Source: an uncultured bacterium (lineage in GTDB: Bacteria > Verrucomicrobiota > Lentisphaeria > Victivallales > Victivallaceae). From it: 62,223 nucleotides of DNA. The notes beneath the pieces are model-generated. The model worked only from the letters and a program-made list of their open reading frames with translations. It had not been told where the DNA came from and ran no database searches. A program made the translations under genes and the position numbers. The DNA lies in contig URVC01000022.1 in assembly GCA_900551245.1 (NCBI GenBank), positions 1 through 62,223 on the forward strand, read 5' to 3'. Below are positions 35,999 to 45,050 of this stretch, piece by piece (position 1 is the first letter of the stretch; each line of letters begins with the position of its first letter).

Positions 35999-37033
35999 AT
36001 GCTGGAGATATTGCAGGAAAGAATAGAGCAGGGGAGTTATCCTGTCGGCAGGCGTCTGCCCAGTGAACGAAAGCTGGCGGCGGAGTTTCAGGTGCCGCAG
36101 AGCCAGATCCATAAGAAGCTTCAACAGCTGGTGGAGAGCGGGCTTCTGGAGTGTTTCCGCGGCAACGGCTACTTCGTGCGGCAGGGGAAACCGGCGGCGG
36201 AGAAGCTCAGCAGAATCGCGTTGTGCTGGGAGCAGAACAGCGCCGGCAGCACCGGCAGTGCCGCCGATGATTTCTATGTGGGGCTGCTCTTCAATCTCGC
36301 ACCGGAGTACGCGCAGAACATCACCATATTCAATATGCCGGAGGAGTCGTCGAAACAGAATGAATTGATTTTGGAATTGATTCACGAAGGATTTGAGGGG
36401 ATCTTCTGCTATCCGCACTTTGTGCGGGAGCTGCTTCCGGCATTCATCGAGTTGAAAATTCAGAGAATTCCGCTGATTTTCTGGGACTATTCGCCGTTGC
36501 CGGGAATTTTCCCCGCGGTTGGCATCGACCATTTCCAGTCCTGCATGCTGGCGGCGGAAGTGCTTGCCGGTCAGCATATGCCGGTCACCTATCTCGGCTT
36601 TGAGGAGTCGGAGCAGAACCGGTTGAAATATCTCGGTTTCCACGCCGGATGCAGACAGTTTCAGGTGACGGTGGAGAAGGAGATTCTGCTGCCATATCGC
36701 AAGGCATTTGGAGAGAAGGAGATCGGTTTTGAACAGGAGCTTGCGCCAGGGAAGCTCTACTTCGCCTCAACCCGGCTGCTCTCCTCCCGCGTGATCGGGA
36801 CGATGTTCGACCGGGGCTGCCTGCCGGGAAAGGATTACCGGATTCTGACCGTCGACCGGGTGAAATTCATGGAAGGCAGTTCATTGCAACTGGATTCCAT
36901 GATGCGCGATCACACGCAGATGATGCGCAAACTGCTGGGGGAGATGCAGCATGCCATCCGTTCCCGGAGCTGTGTCTGCAACGACTGGCGCAACCCCATG
37001 CGCTACATCCCCGGTGCGAGTCTCGCGCATTGA
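35999..37033 (+). CDS. GntR-type regulator with LacI-like effector domain
   Basis: A 344-residue protein. The ATG at 35999 has GAGGAG five bases upstream. Residues about 1-65 form the winged helix (LQERIEQGSYPVGRRLPSERKLAAEFQVPQ split by the recognition helix). Residues about 70-340 form a periplasmic-binding-like sensor (GFEGIFCYPHF, RIPLIFWDYSP, AAEVLAGQHMPVTYLGF). It is divergent from the glycyl radical operon and separated from it by two promoters and three AAATTGAT boxes; it most likely represses that operon until its sugar ligand binds. Confidence 0.85.
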   Translation: MLEILQERIEQGSYPVGRRLPSERKLAAEFQVPQSQIHKKLQQLVESGLLECFRGNGYFVRQGKPAAEKLSRIALCWEQNSAGSTGSAADDFYVGLLFNLAPEYAQNITIFNMPEESSKQNELILELIHEGFEGIFCYPHFVRELLPAFIELKIQRIPLIFWDYSPLPGIFPAVGIDHFQSCMLAAEVLAGQHMPVTYLGFEESEQNRLKYLGFHAGCRQFQVTVEKEILLPYRKAFGEKEIGFEQELAPGKLYFASTRLLSSRVIGTMFDRGCLPGKDYRILTVDRVKFMEGSSLQLDSMMRDHTQMMRKLLGEMQHAIRSRSCVCNDWRNPMRYIPGASLAH

Positions 37034-37204
37034 ATGGGACGCAAGATGATTGTAATGTGAAAGTTGCATGATGTCGGCATGGAATGTGGCGGGCATGGCC
37101 GTCAAACTTCGTGCCGCGGAAAATTCCGGAGAGAGAGCTCTTCCTCTTTCTGCTGGATGCGATCTTTTTCCGTTTGTTTTCCGCGTTGCGGCGCCTGATT
37201 GTCT

Positions 37205-38935
37205 TTACTTGCCACGGTTCACGCGTTCCGGTGGGAGAGAGGGCTGAAACAGAGAATCGTTCTCTCCGGTTCCTGCCAGCGTGGCCGGGAAATAGGTGCG
37301 GGTCCGTTTTTCGCTGGAAAAACGTGTGAAAAGCACCTTTTTCACCGGATGATCCTGGTTGGGGATAAGGCAGGTCGTTTCGATTCCAGCCGGAGTGACT
37401 GCAAAGGGTTGGGTGTTGTCGACTGTCAGAAGATCCATGGCGTGGGGATCCAGTCGGTTGCGTTCCATTTCAACCGCGTAGACGAGCGGTCCGCGCATCA
37501 GGGCGATCCTCCCGGTCTGCGCCATGGTTCCGCGAATCTGGCGCACCTCCATGGGGAGGCGAAGGCGGACCACCGTTTCGCCCGGTGCAATTGTCATGGA
37601 AAACCAGCCCGGAGATGCCGGAGTCCCATCCACGGTGGCGTGTTCGCACCACCCGGGAATGCGCAGCGTCAGAAGGAAGGTTTTCTTTGCGGAAATCGTC
37701 AGCTCCACCGTCTCCGATTCCGGGTAGCGGGTCTTCTGGTGGAGCGTCACCGTCGGCGTGTCGAGCGTCGATTCCGTGTAGAGGTTGACCGCAATCCCCC
37801 CGGCCGTCCGGAAGTAAACTGCGTCGGGCAGTTCGAACATCATCCGGCGCAGGTTGTTCGGGCAGCAGTAGGTTTCATGGTCATACCACTGACCCGGCTC
37901 GTTGAAGGGAATGAAATACCTCTGCCGGAGGCCATCTTCGGACTGTGCCCCGAAAAACGCGTTGTACAGAATCCGTTCGTACAGATCTCCCAGCCGTGGA
38001 TCGGCTTCGAATTCAAGGTATTTTGCCGCACAACGGAGCAGGTAGGCCGAAACGCAGGTCTCGCCCCACCGGCCCAGACCGATCTGCGTATTGTCCCAGA
38101 GTTCCCCCCAGTAGAACCCGCCGGAGCAACTGCCGGAGATCGAGGAGTAATTGCTGAACACCCGGCGGAAGAGCTCTTCGGTTCCCGCCCGCAGCTGCAG
38201 AGTGTCACTTCCGGTCAGCTGGCGGTATTGAAGTTGTGCCAGACAGCGGGCGATCCAGGTGTAGACATGAGCCACTCCGTTGACCGGAGTCATGCGGTCG
38301 TAGACGTCGAGCGTCTGATCCAGCAGAAAGACATCGCGGCAGTATGCGGAAAATCGGCGGTCTCCCGAGGCTTCGGCGAGCATCAGGAATGCCGTTTCCA
38401 GACCGAGATTGACCGAAGTTTTCCGATGGATCAGAAAGTTACCGAGCCTGAGTGCCGCCTGCAGGGCGCGTTCATTGCCATAGTGGCGGTAATCCAGCAC
38501 AAATGCCTGAATCATATAAGCCTGGTCGTGATTGTCCCAGTAGCCCGGAGGCCCGGAGAAGATGGTGATCGCGCCGTCTTCCGACTGGGTGTCGATCAAT
38601 TCGGCCAGCCGTTCCGTTTTGAAACGGAGCATCTCGTCGCCGCCAATTCCGTGGATCGCGGCTTTGACCACTGCGTCGAGAAACATTCCGTATCCGGCGA
38701 ATCCGCCGGGAACCTCCGGCTTCATGCTGCGATGCCGGAAATGACGTACAAAAAGCTCTTCCACGTCGAGATGGTGCAGAATCTTTTCACCCGTGAGATC
38801 CATGCGGTGTCTGATCTCGCCGCCGAGACGGACCGCGCGCGGAGCAAACGGTTGAAACTTCCAATTGCCGTATGTCGCGCAATGCCGCCCGGAACCGCTG
38901 GCGGGGGCGGAGGGAATGCAAGCGTGTTGCTCCAT
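37205..38935 (-). CDS. GH127-type beta-L-arabinofuranosidase
   Basis: A 576-residue protein without signal peptide, so it acts on imported oligosaccharides. An (alpha/alpha)6 barrel (residues about 30-390) is followed by beta domains. The zinc site of the family is visible: Glu292-x-Cys294 in RWGETCVS and the Cys357-Cys358 pair in TYCCPNN; in the characterised enzyme the first Cys of the pair is the nucleophile. MRGPLVYAVE is another family landmark. GH127 releases beta-L-arabinofuranose, although related GH146 enzymes share these motifs. Divergent from an AraC gene only 80 bases away, which probably controls it. Confidence 0.85.
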   Translation of the reverse strand: MEQHACIPSAPASGSGRHCATYGNWKFQPFAPRAVRLGGEIRHRMDLTGEKILHHLDVEELFVRHFRHRSMKPEVPGGFAGYGMFLDAVVKAAIHGIGGDEMLRFKTERLAELIDTQSEDGAITIFSGPPGYWDNHDQAYMIQAFVLDYRHYGNERALQAALRLGNFLIHRKTSVNLGLETAFLMLAEASGDRRFSAYCRDVFLLDQTLDVYDRMTPVNGVAHVYTWIARCLAQLQYRQLTGSDTLQLRAGTEELFRRVFSNYSSISGSCSGGFYWGELWDNTQIGLGRWGETCVSAYLLRCAAKYLEFEADPRLGDLYERILYNAFFGAQSEDGLRQRYFIPFNEPGQWYDHETYCCPNNLRRMMFELPDAVYFRTAGGIAVNLYTESTLDTPTVTLHQKTRYPESETVELTISAKKTFLLTLRIPGWCEHATVDGTPASPGWFSMTIAPGETVVRLRLPMEVRQIRGTMAQTGRIALMRGPLVYAVEMERNRLDPHAMDLLTVDNTQPFAVTPAGIETTCLIPNQDHPVKKVLFTRFSSEKRTRTYFPATLAGTGENDSLFQPSLPPERVNRGK

Positions 38936-39015
38936 TTCAATTCTCTTTCTGTTGCATCTTGGTGAATCTTCGATATATTATAGAATGAAAACATACAAAT
39001 TCCAATGTTTTCCTT

Positions 39016-39903
39016 ATGGATTATCCAATAAATTATATGGATAAAACGATGATTCATTCGGAGATTTCATTTTACGACAATGTCACGCCATGGGATCCCC
39101 CGGGGCGGCATTTTCTGATTCGCGGATTGGCCCTGAATGAGCTCATGCCGCCCGCATTGATCTGCCATGGCGAGAAGGCCGCCTATCCCTGGCCGTGGCT
39201 GTTGATCTTCTTTGACGACCCGGTCGTGCTGAACTCCGGAACTCCGGAAGAGATGAGGTGTGAGAAGTCGATTCAGCTCTGGCCGCCCCGAACCGTGCAC
39301 CGGTACGGCAATCCTTCGGCATCGTGGAACCATTCGTGGATCATTTTCGACGGTCCGGAGATCGAGGAGTATCTGGCGGAATTTCCCGTGCCGACCGGCG
39401 TTCCGGTTGCCGCGGATGCCGGCCGGATCTTTGCAAAATACCTGACATTGCTCCGCGATGAGCTCACACGGAGTGAACCGGACCTGTTCCTCCAGCGGCA
39501 GCTGGTGAAATTGTTCCTCTACGAACTGCACCGTTCCGGCGAACGGCAGCCGGAAGCGGTCCCGTTGCCGCTGCAGCGAATCAGGCTTTACATACTCAAC
39601 AATTTCACGGAAGAGCTCTCGCTGGAGACGTTGGCGGCGCGTTTCCATCTGTCGGTGCCGCATCTGTCGGCGGCTTACCGGAAATCCTTTCGAATCTCGC
39701 CGATGAGCCATATAAACAGGTTGCGCATGGAACATGCGGCGAAGCTGCTTCGACTTTATCCCTATTCCTGCAAAGAGGTTGCATCGTTTTCCGGATTTCA
39801 TGACCCGCTCTATTTCTCCCGGCGGTTCCATCAGTACTGGGGTGTATCGCCCCGGGAATATAGAAAACGGAACATGATCTGTTCCGCTTCCCGGAAGGTG
39901 TGA
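39016..39903 (+). CDS. AraC-family transcriptional regulator
   Basis: A 295-residue protein. The N-terminal part (about 15-150) is a beta-rich sensor with WNHSWIIFDGPEIEEYL; residues about 190-285 hold the helix-turn-helix pair (LSLETLAARFHLSVPHLSA and YSCKEVASFSGFHDPLYFSRR, ending GVSPREYRK). The start is uncertain: ATGs at 39016, 39037 and 39049 all lack a good ribosome-binding site. Likely controls the divergent GH127 gene. Confidence 0.85.
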   Translation: MDYPINYMDKTMIHSEISFYDNVTPWDPPGRHFLIRGLALNELMPPALICHGEKAAYPWPWLLIFFDDPVVLNSGTPEEMRCEKSIQLWPPRTVHRYGNPSASWNHSWIIFDGPEIEEYLAEFPVPTGVPVAADAGRIFAKYLTLLRDELTRSEPDLFLQRQLVKLFLYELHRSGERQPEAVPLPLQRIRLYILNNFTEELSLETLAARFHLSVPHLSAAYRKSFRISPMSHINRLRMEHAAKLLRLYPYSCKEVASFSGFHDPLYFSRRFHQYWGVSPREYRKRNMICSASRKV

Positions 39904-40443
39904 TTTTTTCGCTGAAAGAGTTGGAGAGTCTGGAGCAACGCGCCATGTCGTCGGCAGGAGCGTGTGGGGCGGGGGAATCGCGCGTATTTTGCCTGACGGC
40001 TTGGAGTATTATTGTTTCTGTCTTAATATGCATCCATTTGATTTGTAGGAAATTGCCGATTGAATTCCCTGAGGCGGAAGTGCGATGTTCGGCGAGGGGG
40101 GGGACCAGGGCAGTGCCGTTTTATGGGGCTCTTCTGTCGGTTGACGGAACGGAAATGTCGAGTCGGATGAACATTATAACCTGAGTCGCTGGTGGAAAAT
40201 GGTCGGTGCTGCGAACGGTTGAGTCGCCTTGAGATTCTCTGGCGCCGGCTTTGCGTTCTGGAGAGGAGAAATCATCGCAACTTCTGTGGATATGAGAGAT
40301 AGAGCAAGTTACATCCGATGTGAGGTTCGGGCCTCTCAGACTTCGTGGTGTCGGGCTGCTGTGCGTCGGTGGTCAAAATTGCCGATTGAGGTGCAGGAGA
40401 TATTTCTTGCTCCAAAGGAGCAACAACGGCACGGTGTGATGGT
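39904..40443. other. 540-base stretch without a recognisable gene
   Basis: No ORF here resembles a protein. It contains a 14-base direct repeat AAATTGCCGATTGA at 40050-40063 and 40376-40389, and marks the transition from GC-rich to AT-richer sequence. It may be a decayed region. Confidence 0.5.
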
Positions 40444-41631
40444 TCAGATTCGGATTACGTCGCCAGAAAACCCCATTTCCTGCAACTGCCTGCGAATCTG
40501 TTCCTCGTAAATGGCGGAGAGGATACAGACACAGGCTGTGCGATTTTCCGGCTTTTTCAATATGGACGGAGTGTAAACGGTGTGCCCTCGTATGATTTTC
40601 CCCTGTTTCGATTGGTCGATGTCGATGAGACCGGCGATGTTCCACGAATCAAAGAGGCCGGAATTGAGCAGTTTCAGGCCATAAGCTCCCAATCCCCAGA
40701 GAAAATAGCGTCTGGCTGGATTCTGGGATTGGATCAAAGTCTGCTGAAGCGAGGACAACTTCGCCGATTTTTCTAAATACAACATGATTTTTTCGGTATA
40801 ATCGGTGGAAGGGGCGTCCATGACCGGCACCGGCTCTGTTGTTTTTCTGGCAAGAGCATAGCAATCTGGATATACAATATCGGAAAGAAGTTTATTTTCC
40901 GTTTCTCCGAACAGAAGGACTTTGAATCCGTTGGCGTGCAAAATTCTTTTTAAATATTCAACAGAGAAGTGATTGATATGTTCCCCGTCGAAATAATGGT
41001 ACGGTTTGTAAAGGTATTTTTCATAACATCTGGCGTTGGGGACTTCGATAAAAAGCATTCCGGACGGCGTCAGAATTTTTGATAATATCTGCAGTGCGGC
41101 AGCTGGGGAAAATAGATGTTCAAACAGTTGCGAACAAATGATGAAATCGCAGAGAAGTTTCCCTTCCAATTCCTCGAGGGCGCAGTGAACCGTCTTCCAG
41201 TTCGTATTGTTTTTCATCGCGGCAATACATTTTTTTGAGCTGTCGACGGCGGAGAGATTCCGGTAGCCGCGCTGATTCAATTCATGCAGCAGTTCTCCCC
41301 GGCCGGACCCGATGTCGGCAATGTGCGAATTTTTGTCTTTGATGAACGGCACAATGCGGTCTGCAATTTTCTGAAACCGCTTTTTGTCTTCTTCGCTCTC
41401 TCCGCCGGAGCCGGCGATGTTTTTCAACGCATATTTTTCTGCGGAATGATAATAGCGGGCAAAGGTGGAGGCGTCCGCGTCAAAATCATCGAAGACCATT
41501 CCGCAACTGGAGCAGGAGACAATGCGATATTCGGTCGGCAGGATACGATTCTCCTCTGCCGGATAGTGGATTGTGTGCAGCAGAGCGGCTTGACTGCATT
41601 CACAAACGGGGCAGCGACGGAGAACATGCAT
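40444..41631 (-). CDS. SAM-dependent C-methyltransferase-like protein
   Basis: A 395-residue protein. The N terminus carries a zinc-binding pair CPVC...CSSC (residues about 8-42). Residues about 95-200 form the class I methyltransferase core with motif I HIADIGSGRGELL and acidic AVDSS. Residues about 300-395 form a Rossmann-like domain (YFLWGLGAYGLKLLN), as in the sugar C-methyltransferases of deoxysugar pathways and related enzymes. The opening is weakly supported by GAGG upstream. The gene is isolated, AT-richer than its neighbours and flanked by long non-coding stretches, so it may have been acquired by transfer. Substrate unknown, possibly a nucleotide sugar. Confidence 0.78.
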   Translation of the reverse strand: MHVLRRCPVCECSQAALLHTIHYPAEENRILPTEYRIVSCSSCGMVFDDFDADASTFARYYHSAEKYALKNIAGSGGESEEDKKRFQKIADRIVPFIKDKNSHIADIGSGRGELLHELNQRGYRNLSAVDSSKKCIAAMKNNTNWKTVHCALEELEGKLLCDFIICSQLFEHLFSPAAALQILSKILTPSGMLFIEVPNARCYEKYLYKPYHYFDGEHINHFSVEYLKRILHANGFKVLLFGETENKLLSDIVYPDCYALARKTTEPVPVMDAPSTDYTEKIMLYLEKSAKLSSLQQTLIQSQNPARRYFLWGLGAYGLKLLNSGLFDSWNIAGLIDIDQSKQGKIIRGHTVYTPSILKKPENRTACVCILSAIYEEQIRRQLQEMGFSGDVIRI

Positions 41632-42006
41632 TGGAAGATCCTCGGGAATTTGGCTTGACAGAAAGGCCGGACCGGAATTGTTTTCCCTTATCCCCGCAGA
41701 AATTTTGAAATCCGAATGGTTCGGCAGATGTCCGGATCGCGGTTTTTCTTGACAGAAGGTGCATATGGGTGCAGCTTCCCGTAATTTTTTTCAGCATTGT
41801 TTTACTGTTACTGATGGAAATATCTATTTATTAGTATAGCATGTTATCCTGTTAAATCAATAGAATAATAGCCGATTTAATAAGATATTTTTTATGTTAG
41901 GCGTTTAATGATTAGATATTTTAAAATATGTGGATTTTTGAAGTATTATGTCGGGCGTTATCCGGAAGGATGGGAACCTCTGATACCTGGGGGCGGTGGA
42001 AGGGTA
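41632..42006. other. AT-rich intergenic region
   Basis: About 375 bases with no coding signal. The section 41800-41930 is strongly AT-rich and offers several -10-like boxes (TATAGC, TATTAG), so it probably holds the promoter of the methyltransferase gene. Confidence 0.45.
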
Positions 42007-42858
42007 TCATTCCGGTTGCTGATGCCTGCGGTAGCGGGTCGGCGTTTCTCCGTAACGGCGCCGGAACTGCTCCGTGAAACCGGAGGCGTCCGAAAATCCC
42101 AGCTCCCGGGCGATCTCTGAGATGGGCAGTTCACTGCGGAGCAGACGACGCCCTTCCTGAAGCCGCAGGGAGAGAAGATACTGGTGCGGCGTGTCGCCGG
42201 GGAAGAGGTTCTGCCAGTAGCGGAAAAAGGTGCGGCGCGACAGGCCGTGTCGGGCCGCCAGAGCCGAAAGATCGATCTTCTCGGCGTAATGAGTGCGCAG
42301 AAAGGAGGCGATCCGCTGGATTTTTTCGGTATGGAAGGAGTCCGGTTCCGGCGGGCGGAAGTGCTGACGGGCGGGATGCTGAAGCATCAGTTCCCGCAGC
42401 AGACAGAGGGCGTAGTGATCGATCCGGTCGACGTTCCCCGGCAGAAACAGATTGTCGCAGAGTGCGTCGATCTTCTCCATCAGCATCCGGATTTCTCCGG
42501 TGATCTCCAGCGGCCAGCCGACGGGGGTGAGAAGGAGGCCCGCCTCTTCCAGCCGGGGGCGGAGCGCGCCGTCGTAGAGCAGGGCGAACGCCCGGCGCGG
42601 GGCGAAGGGCGGCGAGTGAAAATCGCTCTCCGGATACTTCAGATACACATGCGGAAAGGGCAGTCGCGTCTCATGCCCGTTCTGAATGTCGATCGAATAC
42701 CCGTCGGCGGCGGAGAGGCGGATGGCGAACTCCATGAGGTTCTCGCGTCGTCCGTTCCAGGTGCCCCGGGCGTTGTCGCTGGAGAGCCGGGCGAAGAGCG
42801 GCAGCGGCGCCGCCAGCGTGCGCGGCAGATCGTTGAAGTGGAGAAAATGGTTTTTCAT
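42007..42858 (-). CDS. AraC-family transcriptional regulator
   Basis: A 283-residue protein from the ATG at 42858; an ATG at 42897 would add 13 unconvincing residues, and neither has a clear ribosome-binding site. The sensor is residues about 1-150; the helix-turn-helix pair is residues about 185-280 (IDLSALAARHGLSRRTFFR and LPISEIARELGFSDASGFTEQF, ending GETPTRYRR). It is divergent from the DUF6259 gene and probably binds the direct repeats at 42901-42935. Confidence 0.85.
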   Translation of the reverse strand: MKNHFLHFNDLPRTLAAPLPLFARLSSDNARGTWNGRRENLMEFAIRLSAADGYSIDIQNGHETRLPFPHVYLKYPESDFHSPPFAPRRAFALLYDGALRPRLEEAGLLLTPVGWPLEITGEIRMLMEKIDALCDNLFLPGNVDRIDHYALCLLRELMLQHPARQHFRPPEPDSFHTEKIQRIASFLRTHYAEKIDLSALAARHGLSRRTFFRYWQNLFPGDTPHQYLLSLRLQEGRRLLRSELPISEIARELGFSDASGFTEQFRRRYGETPTRYRRHQQPE

Positions 42859-42900
42859 ACCGTAATATAATGCGGGAGAAACGGCTTTTCCATGCAAAAT

Positions 42901-42963
42901 GGCACGATTTCCATATTTTTCGGCACAATTTTCATGGCAGAACGATACAGATGGCGCTATACT
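42901..42963 (+). promoter_or_regulatory. AraC-type direct-repeat operator and activator-dependent promoter
   Basis: GGCACGATTTCCAT (42901-42914) and GGCACAATTTTCAT (42922-42935) match at 12 of 14 positions and are 21 bases apart, two helical turns, as expected for an AraC-family dimer. The second copy abuts the -35 position of a TATACT -10 box (42958-42963), whose -35 (TGGCAG) is poor; this arrangement fits activation by the bound regulator. Confidence 0.6.
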
Positions 42964-42989
42964 GTTCCCGGTACAATCAGGAGGCTGTC

Positions 42990-45038
42990 ATGTATCGGAT
43001 GGAAAATGAATTTATCACGCTCGAAATGGACGAAAACGGCATTCTGCAGGAGCTCCGCAACCGGAAAACCGGCCGGAATCTGCTCCGCCCGCATCAATTA
43101 CTGCGGCTGATCCTGGGGGATTCCGGCTGCCTGGAGCTGGATGCCGTCCCTGCCGGAAGGCCCGAGGTCCAGTGCGAAGCGGGGCGTGTCTCCCTCAAAT
43201 ACTCCGCCGTGGAGTGCGAGGAACGCGGCACGATTCCCATTGCTGTGTCCCTTTCGGCGGAACTGTGCGGGGATGAAATTCACTGGGGCATCGCGCTGGA
43301 AAACCGTTCGCAGGAGCAGGTGGTGCGCGAAGTGCATTACCCGATTCTCTCCATCCGTGACCCCGAACCGCCGATGGCGGCGATCACCTCGGAGCGGGTC
43401 AGCGAACGGCTGGAGAATCTTCCGGCGCAGATCCGCAGCTGTTTCACCCATTACATGGCGCCCGATCAGAAGTACATCCGCCGTACGGCGCTTTATCCGG
43501 GGCGTGCCGCGTCGATGAACTGCTTTGCGCTCGACTGGGGGGACGAGGGGCTCTATTACGGATGCCACGACTCCACTTTCGAGTTGACCGGGCAGGTGTT
43601 TGAACTGGAACGGCAAAAGAGTGTCAATATGTATGTGGTTCGCTATCCGTTTCTTAAGGCTGATGGAAGCTGGCGCGAATGCAACATCGTCACCGCTCCG
43701 TACTCCGGCAGCTGGACCGTCTGTGCGGAGAAGTATCGGAAGTGGGCGGACGGGTGGTTCACTCCGCCGCAAATTCCGGATCATGTGGCACATTCGCCGG
43801 GGTGGCAGCGGATTATTCTGCACCATCAGTACGGAGAGTATCTCTTCCCCTACGAAAAGCTCGAGCAGGCTTACGATGACGCCGCGAAGGCCGGAATCGA
43901 CACCCTGTTCCTCTTCGGCTGGACCGCGGCGGGGATGGACTCCGGATACCCGGTCTACTCCGCCGATCCGAAACTGGGCGGTGTCAAAACACTGAAGGAG
44001 AACATCCGCAAGGTGCAGGCGAAGGGGGGAAAGGTCATCCTCTACTTCAACGGTCAGCTCATCGACGTGGAGAGTGACTATTATCGTTCAGGGGAGGGGG
44101 CTCGCGTGGCGATCAAACGCGCAGACGGCACCGAACACCGCGAGTCCTACAACTTCACCAACGGCGGCACCTTTCTGCGGGCTTTCGTCAACAAGACCTT
44201 CGTCGTGGCCTGCCCAGCCTGCCGTTCCTGGCTGGAAATTTTGAAGCGGCACGTCGATTTTGCAGTGGAACTCGGGGTGGATTCGGTCTTCTTCGATCAG
44301 CTCGGACTGCTCTCCTACCCCTGCTGCGACCCGTCGCACGGCCATCCGGTGCCGTATACCGGAATCATGCAGGGCAAGCGGGAGATGCTCAAGGAGCTTT
44401 ACGAGTACGCGAAGTCCCGGAATCCAGAGATGGGGGTCGGTATCGAGTGCACCACCGACCAGACGTTGCAGTATACCGATTTCGTTCATATCTTCGGCTT
44501 CCCCGCGGGCGTCTGGAATTCCGACTGGCGGGAGAAGGGGGAAAAGCCGCGGACGCTGTCGGCGAGTTACCTTTTCAAGGCGGCCTTCCCGGAGGCGGTG
44601 ATCTCCAACCGGAACATCCGCGACGATTCCGACGTCGAATTTCCAGTCAACCAGATGCTGCTGCTCGGCAGCCGGAGCGATGTGGAGATCTACCGCTGTC
44701 GCGCCACTATCGCGGAGACACCGCACTATCAGGCGTATCTCGCGAAGGCGAACGCGCTGCGTGAACGGTTCGGGCGACTGCTGTACGACGGAACATTCCG
44801 TGCGGAAACCTTCCACCGCGTGAGCAATCCGGAGATTCAGACCAACTCCTTCCTGCTCGGCGATGAGCTGGCGGTTCTGCTGACCCAGAGCAACCGGGAA
44901 CTGGCGCGGACCGAAGTCGTCGCCCCCGGATTCCAGCTGGAACGGCTGGACTCCGTCTCCGGCGACGTTACGATGGAGGATGGCGTTGTCACCATCCCCC
45001 GGAACGGTTTTGCCGTACTGTTCTACCGGCGGGGGTAG
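42990..45038 (+). CDS. DUF6259-type glycoside hydrolase-like protein
   Basis: A 682-residue protein. AGGAGG lies five bases before the ATG at 42990. No signal peptide. Residues about 1-250 form a beta-sandwich domain (ITLEMDENGILQELRNRKTG, LALDWGDEGLYYG-like strands), residues about 260-590 a TIM barrel (IDTLFLFGWTAAGMDSGYPV, GVDSVFFDQLG, MGVGIECTTDQTLQYTD), and the last 90 residues a beta domain. The Asp in FFDQLG and the Glu in GIECTTD are candidate catalytic acids. It is probably a cytosolic glycosidase controlled by the divergent AraC gene. It ends 12 bases from the convergent sialidase-like gene. Confidence 0.75.
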   Translation: MYRMENEFITLEMDENGILQELRNRKTGRNLLRPHQLLRLILGDSGCLELDAVPAGRPEVQCEAGRVSLKYSAVECEERGTIPIAVSLSAELCGDEIHWGIALENRSQEQVVREVHYPILSIRDPEPPMAAITSERVSERLENLPAQIRSCFTHYMAPDQKYIRRTALYPGRAASMNCFALDWGDEGLYYGCHDSTFELTGQVFELERQKSVNMYVVRYPFLKADGSWRECNIVTAPYSGSWTVCAEKYRKWADGWFTPPQIPDHVAHSPGWQRIILHHQYGEYLFPYEKLEQAYDDAAKAGIDTLFLFGWTAAGMDSGYPVYSADPKLGGVKTLKENIRKVQAKGGKVILYFNGQLIDVESDYYRSGEGARVAIKRADGTEHRESYNFTNGGTFLRAFVNKTFVVACPACRSWLEILKRHVDFAVELGVDSVFFDQLGLLSYPCCDPSHGHPVPYTGIMQGKREMLKELYEYAKSRNPEMGVGIECTTDQTLQYTDFVHIFGFPAGVWNSDWREKGEKPRTLSASYLFKAAFPEAVISNRNIRDDSDVEFPVNQMLLLGSRSDVEIYRCRATIAETPHYQAYLAKANALRERFGRLLYDGTFRAETFHRVSNPEIQTNSFLLGDELAVLLTQSNRELARTEVVAPGFQLERLDSVSGDVTMEDGVVTIPRNGFAVLFYRRG

Positions 45039-45050
45039 GGGCGGAGCCGG

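Noticed and set aside
40050..40389. 14-base repeat as a target-site duplication of a lost element
   Set aside because: The 326 bases between the copies show no transposase remnant or inverted ends; kept only as a note.
42870..42989. Upstream extension of the DUF6259 protein by 40 residues
   Set aside because: It covers the AraC operator repeats and the promoter, while AGGAGG stands just before the ATG at 42990.
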